Part shown: piece by piece, positions 18,078 to 27,238 of the stretch
Layout: every line of letters starts with the position of its first letter
Numbering within the stretch: position 1 is the first letter of the stretch
NCBI GenBank assembly: GCA_947503155.1
Contig: CANNCL010000003.1
Span: 62,001 to 126,000 of the forward strand
DNA from: an uncultured Erythrobacter sp.
Lineage (GTDB): Bacteria; Pseudomonadota; Alphaproteobacteria; Sphingomonadales; Sphingomonadaceae
Direction: 5' to 3'
Length of the DNA stretch: 64,000 bases
Made by a program: the position numbers and the translations under genes
Notes under the pieces: model-generated
What the model saw: only the letters and a program-made list of their open reading frames with translations
Databases searched by the model: none
Told to the model about the DNA's origin: nothing

Positions 18078-18804
18078 TATGAACCATGCGGCAAAAGGTC
18101 CGGTGCGGATCGGGCTTGTCGGGGCGACCGGCCTGATGGGCCGCCGCCTGATAGAGATTTCCAGCGCGAGCGAAGAAGCCCGGATCGTCGGCATTGCGCG
18201 GCGCGAAGTTGATCTGCCTAAAGGCGCGCGGGTTGAGATGTTCGTGGCCGATACGGGCAAATGGGGCGAGGTTATGGAAGCCGTGCGCCCGCGCACATTG
18301 ATTTGCGCGCTTGGCACGACATGGAGGAAAGCGGGCCGCGACGAAGCCGCATTTCGCGCGGTGGATTACGATCTGGTGCTGTCCACTGCCAAAGCAGCCG
18401 TGCAAGCGGGCATTTCCAATATGGTCCTGATCAGCGCGGCGGGCGCTGATGTGCGATCAAAGAACCTGTATCTGCGCACTAAGGGCGAGATTGAGCAAGA
18501 TGTGTCCAAGGTTGGTTTTAAACGGCTGGATATTTTGCAACCCGGATTGTTGCGCGGACAAAGGGAGGGCGATTTGCGTCCTTTCGAAGCCATTGCTCAA
18601 TTGGCTAGCCCGCTGATCGATCCGCTGCTCCCGGCGAAATGGGAAATGTACCGGTCGGTCGATGCCGATCTGGTGGCAGAGGCGACGCTGGGATTGGCCT
18701 TGCGCAAGGCTGCCGGGCGTTTCACGCATGGCAATGAAGCGATGAAGCGCGCCGCGCGAGAATGGCGCGCAAAAATGCCAGACATGGCTGAACCGGCCGA
18801 TTAA
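18070..18804 (+). CDS. NAD(P)-binding Rossmann-fold protein (HIM1/NmrA-like)
   Basis: 244 aa. The N-terminal nucleotide motif is GLVGATGLMGRRLIE and the fold is of the atypical SDR/NmrA/HTATIP2 type (ALGTTWRKAG, LISAAGADVRSKNLYLRTKGEIE, LDILQPGLLRG). A Tyr-x-x-x-Lys-like pair occurs in YLRTKGE. Members of this group are often regulators or reductases of unknown substrate. The ATG at 18070 overlaps the dgt stop by 8 bp, so it is in the same operon. Confidence 0.8.
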   Translation: MSDMNHAAKGPVRIGLVGATGLMGRRLIEISSASEEARIVGIARREVDLPKGARVEMFVADTGKWGEVMEAVRPRTLICALGTTWRKAGRDEAAFRAVDYDLVLSTAKAAVQAGISNMVLISAAGADVRSKNLYLRTKGEIEQDVSKVGFKRLDILQPGLLRGQREGDLRPFEAIAQLASPLIDPLLPAKWEMYRSVDADLVAEATLGLALRKAAGRFTHGNEAMKRAAREWRAKMPDMAEPAD

Positions 18805-18859
18805 GCGGGCAGGCTGGCCGGTTGACTGGACCGGTTGGCCAAAGAGCAGAGGGATTACG

Positions 18860-19312
18860 ATGGGCTGGGACTTTGTGTTTAATGCGGTCAATATTTTGGC
18901 TCTCGCCGCATGGGTGCTGCTCATCTTTTTACCGCGCTGGCCTGCGCTCCTTTCCGCAGTGTTGTTTTTGGGTGTGGGCATTTTGTGCCTTGTCTATTCC
19001 GCCGGGCTTATCGGGGTGATGAGCGGGCTTATCCCGGCGGGATCAGGTGGGGGCGGCGCTGACTTTTCTTCCATCACCGGCGTGCGCGCGATCTTTGCCA
19101 GCGATGGCGGTGTCACCATTGGATGGACGCACTACCTTGCATTTGACCTGTTCGCCGGGCTGTGGATTGCGCGCGATGCCGATGCGAAAGCGATCTCGCG
19201 CTTCATTCAGGCACCGATCCTATTCGCAACATTGATGGCGGGGCCGCTGGGTCTGGGGCTGTGGTTGCTGCTAAGAGAACCCGCCGCACGGCGGCAGGGG
19301 CGTTTCCACTAA
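18860..19312 (+). CDS. ABA4-like family membrane protein
   Basis: 150 aa with four predicted membrane helices. The segment GWTHYLAFDLFAGLWIARDA and the closing GPLGLGLWLLLRE are hallmarks of the ABA4-like (DUF4281) family, named after a plant protein needed for neoxanthin formation. The bacterial role is not established; a carotenoid role is possible, since a carotenoid oxygenase lies elsewhere in the window. GAGGG precedes the ATG. Next in line is an acyl-CoA ligase on the same strand. Confidence 0.82.
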   Translation: MGWDFVFNAVNILALAAWVLLIFLPRWPALLSAVLFLGVGILCLVYSAGLIGVMSGLIPAGSGGGGADFSSITGVRAIFASDGGVTIGWTHYLAFDLFAGLWIARDADAKAISRFIQAPILFATLMAGPLGLGLWLLLREPAARRQGRFH

Positions 19313-19386
19313 GGGAAATCCATAGACCTGACGGCTTCAAGCTGCTTAATCTGATCGCCAAAGATAATCGGAGAGAGATTGGCCAC

Positions 19387-20949
19387 ATGGTGCGCGAAAC
19401 CCATCACGACTTCACCACATTTGATGCGATTCTGAACTTTTGGGCGGACAAACGCCCCAATGAACCGGCCTTTGAACAAGAAGGGCGGGTTACCTCCTAT
19501 AGCGAGACCGATAATCTCACCCGGCGATTGATCGCGCTGTTCCATGCGCATGGCATCGCCAAGGGGGACCGGATCGCTTGGCTCGGCAAGAATTCGGACC
19601 GTTATTGCCTGCTTTATATGGCGGCGGCGCGGATGGGCGCGGTGATGGTGCCTATTGGCTGGCGGCTCGCCCCGCCAGAGGTGGCGTATATCCTGAAAGA
19701 CACCGGATCGAAATTGGTCTTTGCCGGCGATGAATTTGTGGAGACCGCGCTCGCGGTGGCAGCAACTGTCCCGGCAAAACCCGGCGTGATTGAGGCGGAG
19801 GCGGCGATGCGCGAGGCGGGTAAGCTTGACCCTGCGAATTACGATCCGCCGCATGATGACGATCCGATCTTGCAACTCTACACCAGCGGCACGACCGGCA
19901 ATCCCAAAGGGGCGGTGCTGTCCAATGCAAACCTGCTGGGCCTGCGCAATGCGGGCAATGAGGCGGGGCTGGAATGGAATTATTATGAGGATGGCGATTG
20001 TATGTTGGTCGCCATGCCATGCGCGCATATTGGCGGAACGGGCCTGATCAATATCGGCCTCGCCAATGGTATCCGGTCAATCATGCAGGCCGAATTTACA
20101 CCTGTCGGCGTGCTAGAGGCGATTGAAAGCGGCGCGACGCATATGTTCATCGTGCCCGCTGCTTTGCAAATGGTGGTGCAGCATCCGCGCGCTGCGGACA
20201 CCGATTTTTCCAACCTTCGCTATCTTATGTACGGCGCTGCGCCGATGCCGCTCGAACTGCTTAAAGAAGCCGTGCGGACCATGCCGAACGCCAATTTCCT
20301 GCAAGCTTACGGGATGACAGAGACGAGCGGGACGATCTCTTTATTGCCGCCCGAAGACCATGTTTTGGAAGGCAATGAGCGGATGCGTTCCGCCGGTAAA
20401 GCGGTGCCGGGGGTCGAGATTGAAGTGCGCGGCGGAGACAATACAGAAGTGCCGCGCGGCGATATTGGCGAGGTCTGCATCCGGTCGCCGTCCAACACCG
20501 CAGGCTATTGGAAATTACCCGAAGCAACCGCCAGCACTATCGACGCAGATGGCTGGCTGCACACCGGCGATGCGGGCGTGATGGATGCGGATGGCTATGT
20601 TTATATCCAAGACCGGATCAAAGACATGATCATTTCGGGCGGCGAAAACGTCTATCCGGCGGAGGTGGAAAACGCGATCTTTGGGCACCCTGCTGTGGCA
20701 GAGGTTGCGGTGATCGGCATCCCATCGGAACGCTGGGGCGAAGAGGTCAAGGCCTGCATCGTGTGCAAGCCGGGCGCCGAATTGGATGAGGGCGAAGTGA
20801 TCGCTTACACGCGCGAACGGCTCGCCGCGTTCAAAGCGCCCAAAAGCGTCGATGTGATCCCCGAAATGCCGCGCAATGCGAGCGGCAAAATCCTGCGCCG
20901 CCAATTGCGCGATCCGTATTGGGAAGGGCAGGACCGGCAGGTTTCCTGA
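19387..20949 (+). CDS. AMP-binding acyl-CoA synthetase
   Basis: 520 aa ANL-superfamily ligase that activates a carboxylic acid with ATP to an acyl-AMP and then the CoA thioester. Motifs in order: LQLYTSGTTGNPKGAVLSN (phosphate loop), YGMTETSG, GWLHTGDAGVMDADGYVYI, RIKDMIISGGENVYP hinge, and PRNASGKILRRQLRD with the catalytic C-terminal Lys. The start ATG at 19387 begins MVRETHHDFTTF, with GGAGAG upstream; the longer open frame overlaps the ABA4-like gene and is not used. A fatty or aryl acid substrate is likely. DUF938 follows by 13 bp. Confidence 0.9.
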   Translation: MVRETHHDFTTFDAILNFWADKRPNEPAFEQEGRVTSYSETDNLTRRLIALFHAHGIAKGDRIAWLGKNSDRYCLLYMAAARMGAVMVPIGWRLAPPEVAYILKDTGSKLVFAGDEFVETALAVAATVPAKPGVIEAEAAMREAGKLDPANYDPPHDDDPILQLYTSGTTGNPKGAVLSNANLLGLRNAGNEAGLEWNYYEDGDCMLVAMPCAHIGGTGLINIGLANGIRSIMQAEFTPVGVLEAIESGATHMFIVPAALQMVVQHPRAADTDFSNLRYLMYGAAPMPLELLKEAVRTMPNANFLQAYGMTETSGTISLLPPEDHVLEGNERMRSAGKAVPGVEIEVRGGDNTEVPRGDIGEVCIRSPSNTAGYWKLPEATASTIDADGWLHTGDAGVMDADGYVYIQDRIKDMIISGGENVYPAEVENAIFGHPAVAEVAVIGIPSERWGEEVKACIVCKPGAELDEGEVIAYTRERLAAFKAPKSVDVIPEMPRNASGKILRRQLRDPYWEGQDRQVS

Positions 20950-20962
20950 GTGGGCCGCTGAC

Positions 20963-21577
20963 ATGAAAAAACACGCGCCCGCAACGCTTCGCAACCGCGA
21001 GGCGATTGCGGCAGTGCTCGCCGGAGAACTGCCGCAAAGCGGGCTGGTGCTTGAGATCGCCAGCGGTTCCGGGGAACATGCGCTGTTTTTGGCAGATCGG
21101 TTTCCCGCGCTGGATTGGCAGCCCAGCGATCCAGACGGCGAAGCGATTGCCTCGATATCAGCCTACCGCGCCGAATATCCGGGCGCGAATTTGCGTGCTG
21201 CGATGGTGATCGATGCTAGCGCACCCGCCAATTGGGAACCCAAATCGGCTGATGCAATTGTGTGCATCAACATGGTGCATATCAGTCCATGGGAAGCGGC
21301 GGCCGGATTGTTCGAAGGCGCTGCTCAAATTTTGAGCGGCAGAGATTTGCCGCTAATTTTATACGGCCCATATTTTGAGCAGGGGACTGAGGTCGCCCCA
21401 TCAAACCCCGCGCCATCAAATATCGCATTTGACGAAAATCTGCGCGCCCGCGATCCGCGCTGGGGCATCCGGCAATTGGGGGATATGGATGCGTTAGCCA
21501 AAGCACATGGCTTTGCCCGCACCGCTCGGCACGTTATGCCTGCCAACAATCTGATGCTGGTCTATCGCCGCGCCTAA
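20963..21577 (+). CDS. DUF938 family SAM-dependent methyltransferase-like protein
   Basis: 204 aa. It opens KKHAPATLRNREAI as in DUF938 proteins. The SAM-binding glycine loop is LEIASGSGEHALFLA, followed by DWQPSDPDGEAI, INMVHISPWEAA and LILYGPYFEQG. The substrate is unknown for the family. The ATG at 20963 is chosen because the family N-terminus begins there. It is probably co-transcribed with the acyl-CoA ligase. Confidence 0.88.
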   Translation: MKKHAPATLRNREAIAAVLAGELPQSGLVLEIASGSGEHALFLADRFPALDWQPSDPDGEAIASISAYRAEYPGANLRAAMVIDASAPANWEPKSADAIVCINMVHISPWEAAAGLFEGAAQILSGRDLPLILYGPYFEQGTEVAPSNPAPSNIAFDENLRARDPRWGIRQLGDMDALAKAHGFARTARHVMPANNLMLVYRRA

Positions 21578-21598
21578 AGATGCCGCGATTATGCGCAA

Positions 21599-21730
21599 TC
21601 AGGTGATGACTTCTTCGCCTTTATTGCCGACCGATTCGATGTCCCGGCCAAGCCCTTGAACGGTGTTGCAAGCGGCGCTGGTCAAAGTCAGCGCGGCGAG
21701 GGCGGCGGCGATTACAGTTTTGCGGATCAT
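21599..21730 (-). CDS. Entericidin-family small lipoprotein
   Basis: 43 aa: signal peptide with lipobox LTSAAC, then NTVQGLGRDIESVGNKGEEV, the classical entericidin A/B pattern. It is lipidated on Cys21 and lies in the cell envelope; entericidins are linked to stress or bacteriolysis. AAAGGA precedes the ATG. The upstream open frame in the same phase is an extension without coding character. Confidence 0.88.
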   Translation of the reverse strand: MIRKTVIAAALAALTLTSAACNTVQGLGRDIESVGNKGEEVIT

Positions 21731-21761
21731 AGTGTTTCCTTTTGATGCGCGAGCTACAACT

Positions 21762-22727
21762 CTATTCCAATGACGCTGTATCGGCCTTTTTTCTCGCCGC
21801 CGATAGCCGGTGTTGCCGCCATGCGATGAGAAGCCCCGCAGCAATGATGAGCGGAGCGCCAAGCCATAGGCTGGTGGGCGGCGCACGGTCGAAAACGGTG
21901 TAACCATACCATGTCGCCCACAGCAGCGACGTGTAATCCATCAACAATATCACACCCGCAGAGCCGAACCTGAGCGAACTCGTCAGCAAAATCTGCGCCA
22001 GCGCCCCGCATAGCGCCATCGCCACAATGATCGCCCAAGTTTCCCCATCATGCGGTTGAAAGACAAAGGGCAGGGCGATCAGCATCAGCGGCGTCGTCAG
22101 CGCGGTGAACCAAAAGACGATGCTCCACGGCGCTTCTGTTTTGTTGAGATCCTGAATTTGAAAACTGATCGTCGCCACCAAAAATGCCGCGATCAGGCCG
22201 ACCGCCGCGCCAAAGGGATCAACCGAAGTTTGCGTGCCCAATCCAAAGGCAGGCTGTGTCAGAACAATCACACCTGCAAAACCAAGCGCGACCGCGCCCC
22301 AGCGATATTTGCCGACCTTTTCGCCGAACAGGATAACCGACAGCATGACCGCAAAGAATGGCGCGGTGAAACTGATCGCGGTCGCCTCTGCCAGCGGCAA
22401 CAGCATGACCGCGCCGTAAACGAAGAACATGCCAATTATGCCGTAAACCGCGCGGCGCGCATGGGCGCTGAAACGCTGTGTCTTGATGGATGAGAGTTTG
22501 CCGAGCGCGGCGAGCAAGCCAGCGACGCACACTAGGGTGATCGCTTGCCGCCAAAACACCAATTCGGCCAAATGGGCACCGCGTTCCCCGGCCAATTTGA
22601 CCAGCATCGCCATCGTCGCAAGCGTCGCAGCGGTCGCAACACGCAATCCCAGCGCAAGAAACGGGCGAGGGCGGGCGACGGAACCATCCATAGAAATGGG
22701 CTTTAGAACCAATGCGGGTTTGCGCAA
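21762..22727 (-). CDS. EamA/DMT-family transporter
   Basis: 321 aa with ten predicted membrane helices in two EamA repeats of five, for example FVYGAVMLLPLAEATAISFTAPFFAVMLS closing the first and TSLLWATWYGYTVFD in the second. Drug/metabolite transporter superfamily exporter in the inner membrane; substrate unknown. It precedes the entericidin gene on the same strand by 31 bp. A second, related member is at 30996-32024. Confidence 0.87.
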   Translation of the reverse strand: MRKPALVLKPISMDGSVARPRPFLALGLRVATAATLATMAMLVKLAGERGAHLAELVFWRQAITLVCVAGLLAALGKLSSIKTQRFSAHARRAVYGIIGMFFVYGAVMLLPLAEATAISFTAPFFAVMLSVILFGEKVGKYRWGAVALGFAGVIVLTQPAFGLGTQTSVDPFGAAVGLIAAFLVATISFQIQDLNKTEAPWSIVFWFTALTTPLMLIALPFVFQPHDGETWAIIVAMALCGALAQILLTSSLRFGSAGVILLMDYTSLLWATWYGYTVFDRAPPTSLWLGAPLIIAAGLLIAWRQHRLSAARKKADTASLE

Positions 22728-22800
22728 GCGCGCAAGGAATTGCGCGCGGGCACTCTATGGGTTTGCGCAGACGCCGTGCATCCCTACATGCAGGCGCATT

Positions 22801-23043
22801 ATGGAACTGCTTTCCCAACTCGCATTCGCCAGTGACGCCGCGCTGCTCGCGCTGGCTGGCCTTTTATGCTGGGTGTTTGCGGGTGTTTGTTTGGTGATGG
22901 AACGTCGGCGCGGCAGCCGCCGATCTGTCGAACGGCTGGAGAAAGTCGGCTGGGTGCCGTGGACAAACCTGTTTGTGGCAAGCGCCATTATCGGCGGCGG
23001 ATGCCTCGCGACGAGTCTGCCGGTTGTGCTGGGTAACCTGTAG
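22801..23043 (+). CDS. Small two-helix membrane protein, hypothetical
   Basis: 80 aa, not recognised. Two predicted membrane helices (LALAGLLCWVFAGVCLVM and LFVASAIIGGGCLATSLPVV) flank a basic cytoplasmic loop RRRGSRRSVERLEKVGW. The start is the ATG at 22801. It is divergent from the EamA transporter and followed by a hairpin array. Confidence 0.6.
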   Translation: MELLSQLAFASDAALLALAGLLCWVFAGVCLVMERRRGSRRSVERLEKVGWVPWTNLFVASAIIGGGCLATSLPVVLGNL

Positions 23044-23060
23044 GCCTGATAGCGGGGCAC

Positions 23061-23138
23061 GGCTGCGCAGCAGCCGCAAGCCCGACCGGGCTCCCGCAGC
23101 GCCGCAGGTGCGAGGAAATCGCACCCCGGATGGGGTGC
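23061..23138. repeat. Cluster of hairpins, REP-like
   Basis: Three inverted repeats with perfect stems of 5-6 bp stand in a row in 64 bp (GGCTG/CAGCC, AGCCCG/CGGGCT, GTGCGA/TCGCAC). A fourth 7 bp hairpin (GCACCCC/GGGGTGC) overlaps the third. They lie between the convergent small membrane gene and cpaF. They may act as a two-way transcript end or be a dispersed extragenic element. Confidence 0.6.
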
Positions 23139-23154
23139 GGAAAACCAAAAACCG

Positions 23155-24693
23155 TTACAGACACGCCTCAAGATAGGCCTGATCAAACCCATATTGGCGG
23201 GCTTTTTCAAGAGTATAAGGCCGCAGACCCGATGGGCGGAATTCGCCCAAAATCTTGCCGTCTTCGCTTTCATCGAGATATTCGAACTTGAACAAGTTCT
23301 GCGTCACGATGACGTCGCCTTCCATCCCGATCACTTCGGTAATGTCGGTCGTGCGGCGTGAACCATCGCGCAGACGTTTCACCTGAACGATCAGATCAAC
23401 CGATTCCGCGATCTGGCGCGAAATGGCCTCTTTCGGGATTTTGATGTCGCCCATCAGGATCATGTTTTCCATCCGGCCCAAACATTCGCGCGGGCTGTTG
23501 GCGTGAAGCGTACACATCGAACCATCGTGGCCCGTATTCATAGCGGCGAGAAGATCGAAACATTCCGCGCCGCGAATCTCACCCAGAATAATCCGGTCAG
23601 GACGCATACGCAGGGCGTTTTTCACAAGATCGCCAATCGTAATCGCGCCTTGCCCTTCGAGGTTAGGCGGGCGAGTTTCGAGCGGTAGCCAGTGCGGCTG
23701 TTGCAAGCGAAGTTCCGCGGCATCCTCAATCGTCAGCACACGTTCGCCGGGGTCGATCATTTTCGACATGGCGTTGAGCATGGTCGTTTTACCAGAACCC
23801 GTACCGCCAGAAATAACGATATTCATCCGGCAAGCGCCCGCGATTTTCAGCGCGGTGCACATTTTCTCGCTCATGGAACCAAATTCTTTGAGCATGTCCA
23901 AAGTGATCGGTTTCTCGGAGAACTTACGAATGGAAAGCGCGGTGCCGCGTAGCGACAATGGCGGGACGATCACGTTAACACGCGAACCATCTTTCAAACG
24001 GGCATCGGCCAGCGGCGTGGTTTGGTCGACGCGGCGGCCAACCTGGTTCACGATACGTTGAGCGATTTGGAAGAGGTGCTGTTCATCGCGGAACCGGATC
24101 GGCGCGATGACAAGCTTGCCCTTTTTCTCGATGTAAGTTTGATCCGGGCCGTTGACCATGATGTCGGAAATATCCGGATCGTTGAGCAATTCTTCCAGCG
24201 GACCAAAGCCCAGCAGCTCATCAATCAGAACTTTCTCAAGCGCAAATTGCTCGCGGCGGTTCAGTGTAACCTTTAGCTCGGCCAGCACTTCCATGATGAT
24301 CGGGCGGAATTCTTCGGACAGCTCATCTTTCGAAAGCGTCGCGGCGGCTTCGGGATCAACCCGTTCGAGCAAGCGCGGCAGCACTTGTTCTTTAATCTTG
24401 TGAACGGAGGCTTCGAAACCTCCTGCTTCTGATTCGGCCGCATTGGTCGCGTTCATACGCTCTGCAAGGCGGTCCATCGCGCTTGCGGTTGCATTGCCGG
24501 TTGGCGCTTTCTTAGGAGCGGGCTTCGGCGCGTCTGCGCCTTTGCCTTCTTCGGGCAGCGGCGGAAACTGCTCTCCGCCGTCGCCTTCTTCGCTCTTGGC
24601 GCCGCCGCCCTTCATTGGACGAGCCACACCAAACGCTGGCTTAGCGCCTGGCCTCATACCGCCAGCGCCGCCCTTTTTGCCAAATGCGCTCAT
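23155..24693 (-). CDS. cpaF: CpaF/TadA-family secretion ATPase
   Basis: 512 aa type II/IV secretion ATPase of the Flp pilus (Tad/Cpa) class, which powers pilus assembly at the inner membrane. An N-terminal ~85 residue linker rich in Gly, Pro and Lys precedes the conserved part: LGFGPLEELLNDPDISDIMVNG, Walker A SGGTGSGKTT, Walker B-like IILGEIRGAEC, and MNTGHDGSMCTLHANSPREC with the His box. No other tad/cpa gene is next to it, unlike the usual cluster. The minus-strand start is preceded by GGGGG. Confidence 0.93.
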   Translation of the reverse strand: MSAFGKKGGAGGMRPGAKPAFGVARPMKGGGAKSEEGDGGEQFPPLPEEGKGADAPKPAPKKAPTGNATASAMDRLAERMNATNAAESEAGGFEASVHKIKEQVLPRLLERVDPEAAATLSKDELSEEFRPIIMEVLAELKVTLNRREQFALEKVLIDELLGFGPLEELLNDPDISDIMVNGPDQTYIEKKGKLVIAPIRFRDEQHLFQIAQRIVNQVGRRVDQTTPLADARLKDGSRVNVIVPPLSLRGTALSIRKFSEKPITLDMLKEFGSMSEKMCTALKIAGACRMNIVISGGTGSGKTTMLNAMSKMIDPGERVLTIEDAAELRLQQPHWLPLETRPPNLEGQGAITIGDLVKNALRMRPDRIILGEIRGAECFDLLAAMNTGHDGSMCTLHANSPRECLGRMENMILMGDIKIPKEAISRQIAESVDLIVQVKRLRDGSRRTTDITEVIGMEGDVIVTQNLFKFEYLDESEDGKILGEFRPSGLRPYTLEKARQYGFDQAYLEACL

Positions 24694-25055
24694 TAATCAG
24701 CCCCCAAGGCATCACAAAAATCCAAACGCTTCTTCGCGTGTTATCGCGAACGGCGCCTCTCGAAGTTTGGTGAATAAATCGGAAACCTTAATTTTTCGCC
24801 AAGGCGGGCGCCCTGTTGTGAAGACACTAAGGCGGCTCATTGTGAAGGATTATCTAGCCTTATCAGAGGTATATTACCTCGGTCCTAAGGGAATGTACCG
24901 ATAGGGCGGGTGTAAATATATGTATGAAGAATTATGCACAGCAAGACAGCTTGGGACGTGACTGCATTGGTGGAACACGGCGTCGATCGTGGCTAAGGTC
25001 TTGCACCGGTTCGCACATGCATTTCCACTCTCCTTAACGGGGCCAATTACCGCTC
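24694..25055. promoter_or_regulatory. Intergenic region with 15 bp inverted repeat
   Basis: This 362 bp stretch between the divergent cpaF and glycosyltransferase genes holds no convincing gene. It contains the perfect inverted repeat GAGGTA-TAT-TACCTC (24866-24880), which could be an operator. The rest is AT-richer than its neighbours and probably carries both promoters. Confidence 0.4.
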
Positions 25056-26225
25056 ATGACCGCTTCGCTTATTGCATTTGGAGGGTACGATACGCGCAAG
25101 CCGCGCGTTCGGCTCTTGATTGATGCTGTGCGGCGGGCGGGCGCGTTGGAGGACAATATTCTGATCCCCGCTTGGCAACAGGTCGCGCAGACCAATGTTC
25201 CCTCGCGCTTTTCAGTGTTGAAAGTGTTGGCGAAAATTGCGCTTGGTTATCCGCGCGCTTTGATGAGACTTGCGCGGGCTAAGAAAGGGGCGGCGGTCCT
25301 GCTGCCCTATCCCGGAATCATAGAGATATTGCTGATCGCTCCGCTCGCGCGGTTGATGGGGCGCAAAATTGTGCTGGATGCGTTTTTGCCCATTTACGAC
25401 ACGATTGCGGGCGACCGGGCGCTGGTGAAGAGCAAGATTTTGACCGGGCCGATCTGGTGGTTTGAGAAAATCGCCCTCGGCCTTGCGGACCAGATCATCG
25501 TCGATACGGATCAGCACGGCGAATATTTCGCCAAGGAATTTGGCATCGCGGCGGAGCGCTTTGTTACCGTTTTGGTGGGGGCGGAGGGTAATTTTACCGC
25601 CCTCCCGAAATCTGGCCAGCCTGCGCCGGATGTTTCAGACACCGCCGATCTACTCGATCCCGAAGACCGCCGGCCGATTGTCTTGTTCTACGGTCAACTC
25701 ATTCCGCTTCACGGCCTGCCTACGATTTTGGCGGCGGCGCGGCTCTCTGCGGATTTGGACGCGCGCTGGGTGATTATCGGCAAGGGGCAATTGGAACCGA
25801 TGCTGAGCGAGGAATTAAGCGGCGGCGCGGACAGCAATATCCAATGGATTGAATGGGTCGATTACGAACGCCTGCCTGCGGTGATCGCGCGCGCGGATGT
25901 GTGCCTCGGCGTATTCGGCGCGTCGGACAAAGCATCACGCGTGATCCCGAATAAATTGTTTCAGCAGGCGGCGATGGGCAAACTTGTCATCACCCGCGCC
26001 AGCCCAGCGGTTGATGCACTCGCGGCCCGGTTCCCTGATAGCCTGCGCACTGTGCCAGCGGATGACCCGCGGGCGCTTGCCGATGCCGTTGCCGGCGCGC
26101 TCGCAGGAACGCGAAAGGCCGCCTCGCCACATAAGAAAAGGTGGTCGGAAGCGGCCTTGCGTGAATTGAGCCCCGATGCCGGGGTCGCCGAACTGCTCGA
26201 AAAACTCGAAGCGTCAGCGGGTTAG
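25056..26225 (+). CDS. Glycosyltransferase family 4-like protein
   Basis: 389 aa GT-B fold enzyme. The N-terminal half has LLPYPGIIEILLIAPLARLMGRK and DTDQHGEYFAKEFG; the C-terminal half has VLFYGQLIPLHGLPTILAAA, WVIIGKGQLEPML and a donor-binding segment VIPNKLFQQAAMGK. It probably transfers a sugar from a nucleotide donor to a surface glycan at the inner face of the membrane. It faces the FkbM gene head-to-head at the stops with 7 bp between. Confidence 0.82.
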   Translation: MTASLIAFGGYDTRKPRVRLLIDAVRRAGALEDNILIPAWQQVAQTNVPSRFSVLKVLAKIALGYPRALMRLARAKKGAAVLLPYPGIIEILLIAPLARLMGRKIVLDAFLPIYDTIAGDRALVKSKILTGPIWWFEKIALGLADQIIVDTDQHGEYFAKEFGIAAERFVTVLVGAEGNFTALPKSGQPAPDVSDTADLLDPEDRRPIVLFYGQLIPLHGLPTILAAARLSADLDARWVIIGKGQLEPMLSEELSGGADSNIQWIEWVDYERLPAVIARADVCLGVFGASDKASRVIPNKLFQQAAMGKLVITRASPAVDALAARFPDSLRTVPADDPRALADAVAGALAGTRKAASPHKKRWSEAALRELSPDAGVAELLEKLEASAG

Positions 26226-26232
26226 ACGCGGA

Positions 26233-27117
26233 TTAGTCTTCGCGCGAGAAGAACAGTTCAAACGTCCCGCGGTCGCCTTGCTTGATCTCTTCTAGGAAGG
26301 ACGGATTGCGGATCAGTGACATGCCGGGGCGGTCATATTGGATGACCAGAGATGGCTTAAGTCCGCTGGCCTCGATCATTTCCAGAACTTCGCGAATTTC
26401 GTCTTCGCTCAGCAAGCTGCCATGCAATTCGATGAATAAGTGGCGCACGGTTTTAAGCGTGTCGGTTGCCCCGCGCAGCACTTGAAGCTCAAACCCTTCG
26501 ACATCCATTTTGATGAAAGTTGGCGCTTCGTGGCTCTTGGCGAATGTGTCGATGCGGTGGCAATCAACCTCGATAAATTCACCGGAGGACCCCGGATTTT
26601 CTTTGGCCGTGTGCCAATTGGACAATTCCGAAGTGTAGAGTTTCAGCGTGCCGTCTTCTTCGCCGAAACCGGCATGTTGAACCTCGATATTGTCATAGCC
26701 GTTGAGTTCGATGTTGCGGTTAAGCCGCTGAACATTCTCAGGATGCGGCTCAATCGCGTAGATTTTGCGGCACCGGCTCGCCTCCATCAACGCGTAATAT
26801 CCGATATTCGCGCCCACTTCGAGAACGACGTCGTCTTCTTGCAGGATCGAAAGGATATGCCCGGTCGCAACCGGTTCGCGAATGCCGTCGAGCAGCAGGT
26901 CGCGATCAAGCCCTTCTTTTTCCGGCATCAGTTCCATTTTCGAACCAAGGATGGTGCGGATTTGCGGCCCCTCTAGGCCCATACGGCTGAAATCCTTGCG
27001 GCGCGAACGGTCTTCCCAGCGGGCGCGGGTGAAGTTCACCGTACGCTCCAGCGTCGGTTGGATACCGCGTGATTGTACCATTTCGACCGCAGCTTTGATC
27101 TCGTTTGCGTATTTCAT
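26233..27117 (-). CDS. FkbM family methyltransferase
   Basis: 294 aa. The SAM-binding motif is VVLEVGANIGYYALME, with YAIEPHPENVQRLNRNIELNG and FIKMDVEGFELQVLRGA, typical of FkbM-type O-methyltransferases that modify polyketides or sugars of surface polysaccharides. The first ~75 residues are a basic helical region. In this place a glycan methylation role is more likely than a polyketide one. Start ATG at 27117. Confidence 0.88.
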   Translation of the reverse strand: MKYANEIKAAVEMVQSRGIQPTLERTVNFTRARWEDRSRRKDFSRMGLEGPQIRTILGSKMELMPEKEGLDRDLLLDGIREPVATGHILSILQEDDVVLEVGANIGYYALMEASRCRKIYAIEPHPENVQRLNRNIELNGYDNIEVQHAGFGEEDGTLKLYTSELSNWHTAKENPGSSGEFIEVDCHRIDTFAKSHEAPTFIKMDVEGFELQVLRGATDTLKTVRHLFIELHGSLLSEDEIREVLEMIEASGLKPSLVIQYDRPGMSLIRNPSFLEEIKQGDRGTFELFFSRED

Positions 27118-27238
27118 GTGCCCGTCAGTCCCTGTTTGAACAGCTGTGTAAATTGTGGCCGCGAGGGCCGCTTAAATCTCGTGTTAACTATAAAACCTTT
27201 CCAAAATCGAAACGCCGATTGGAATGGTGCGTGATCCT

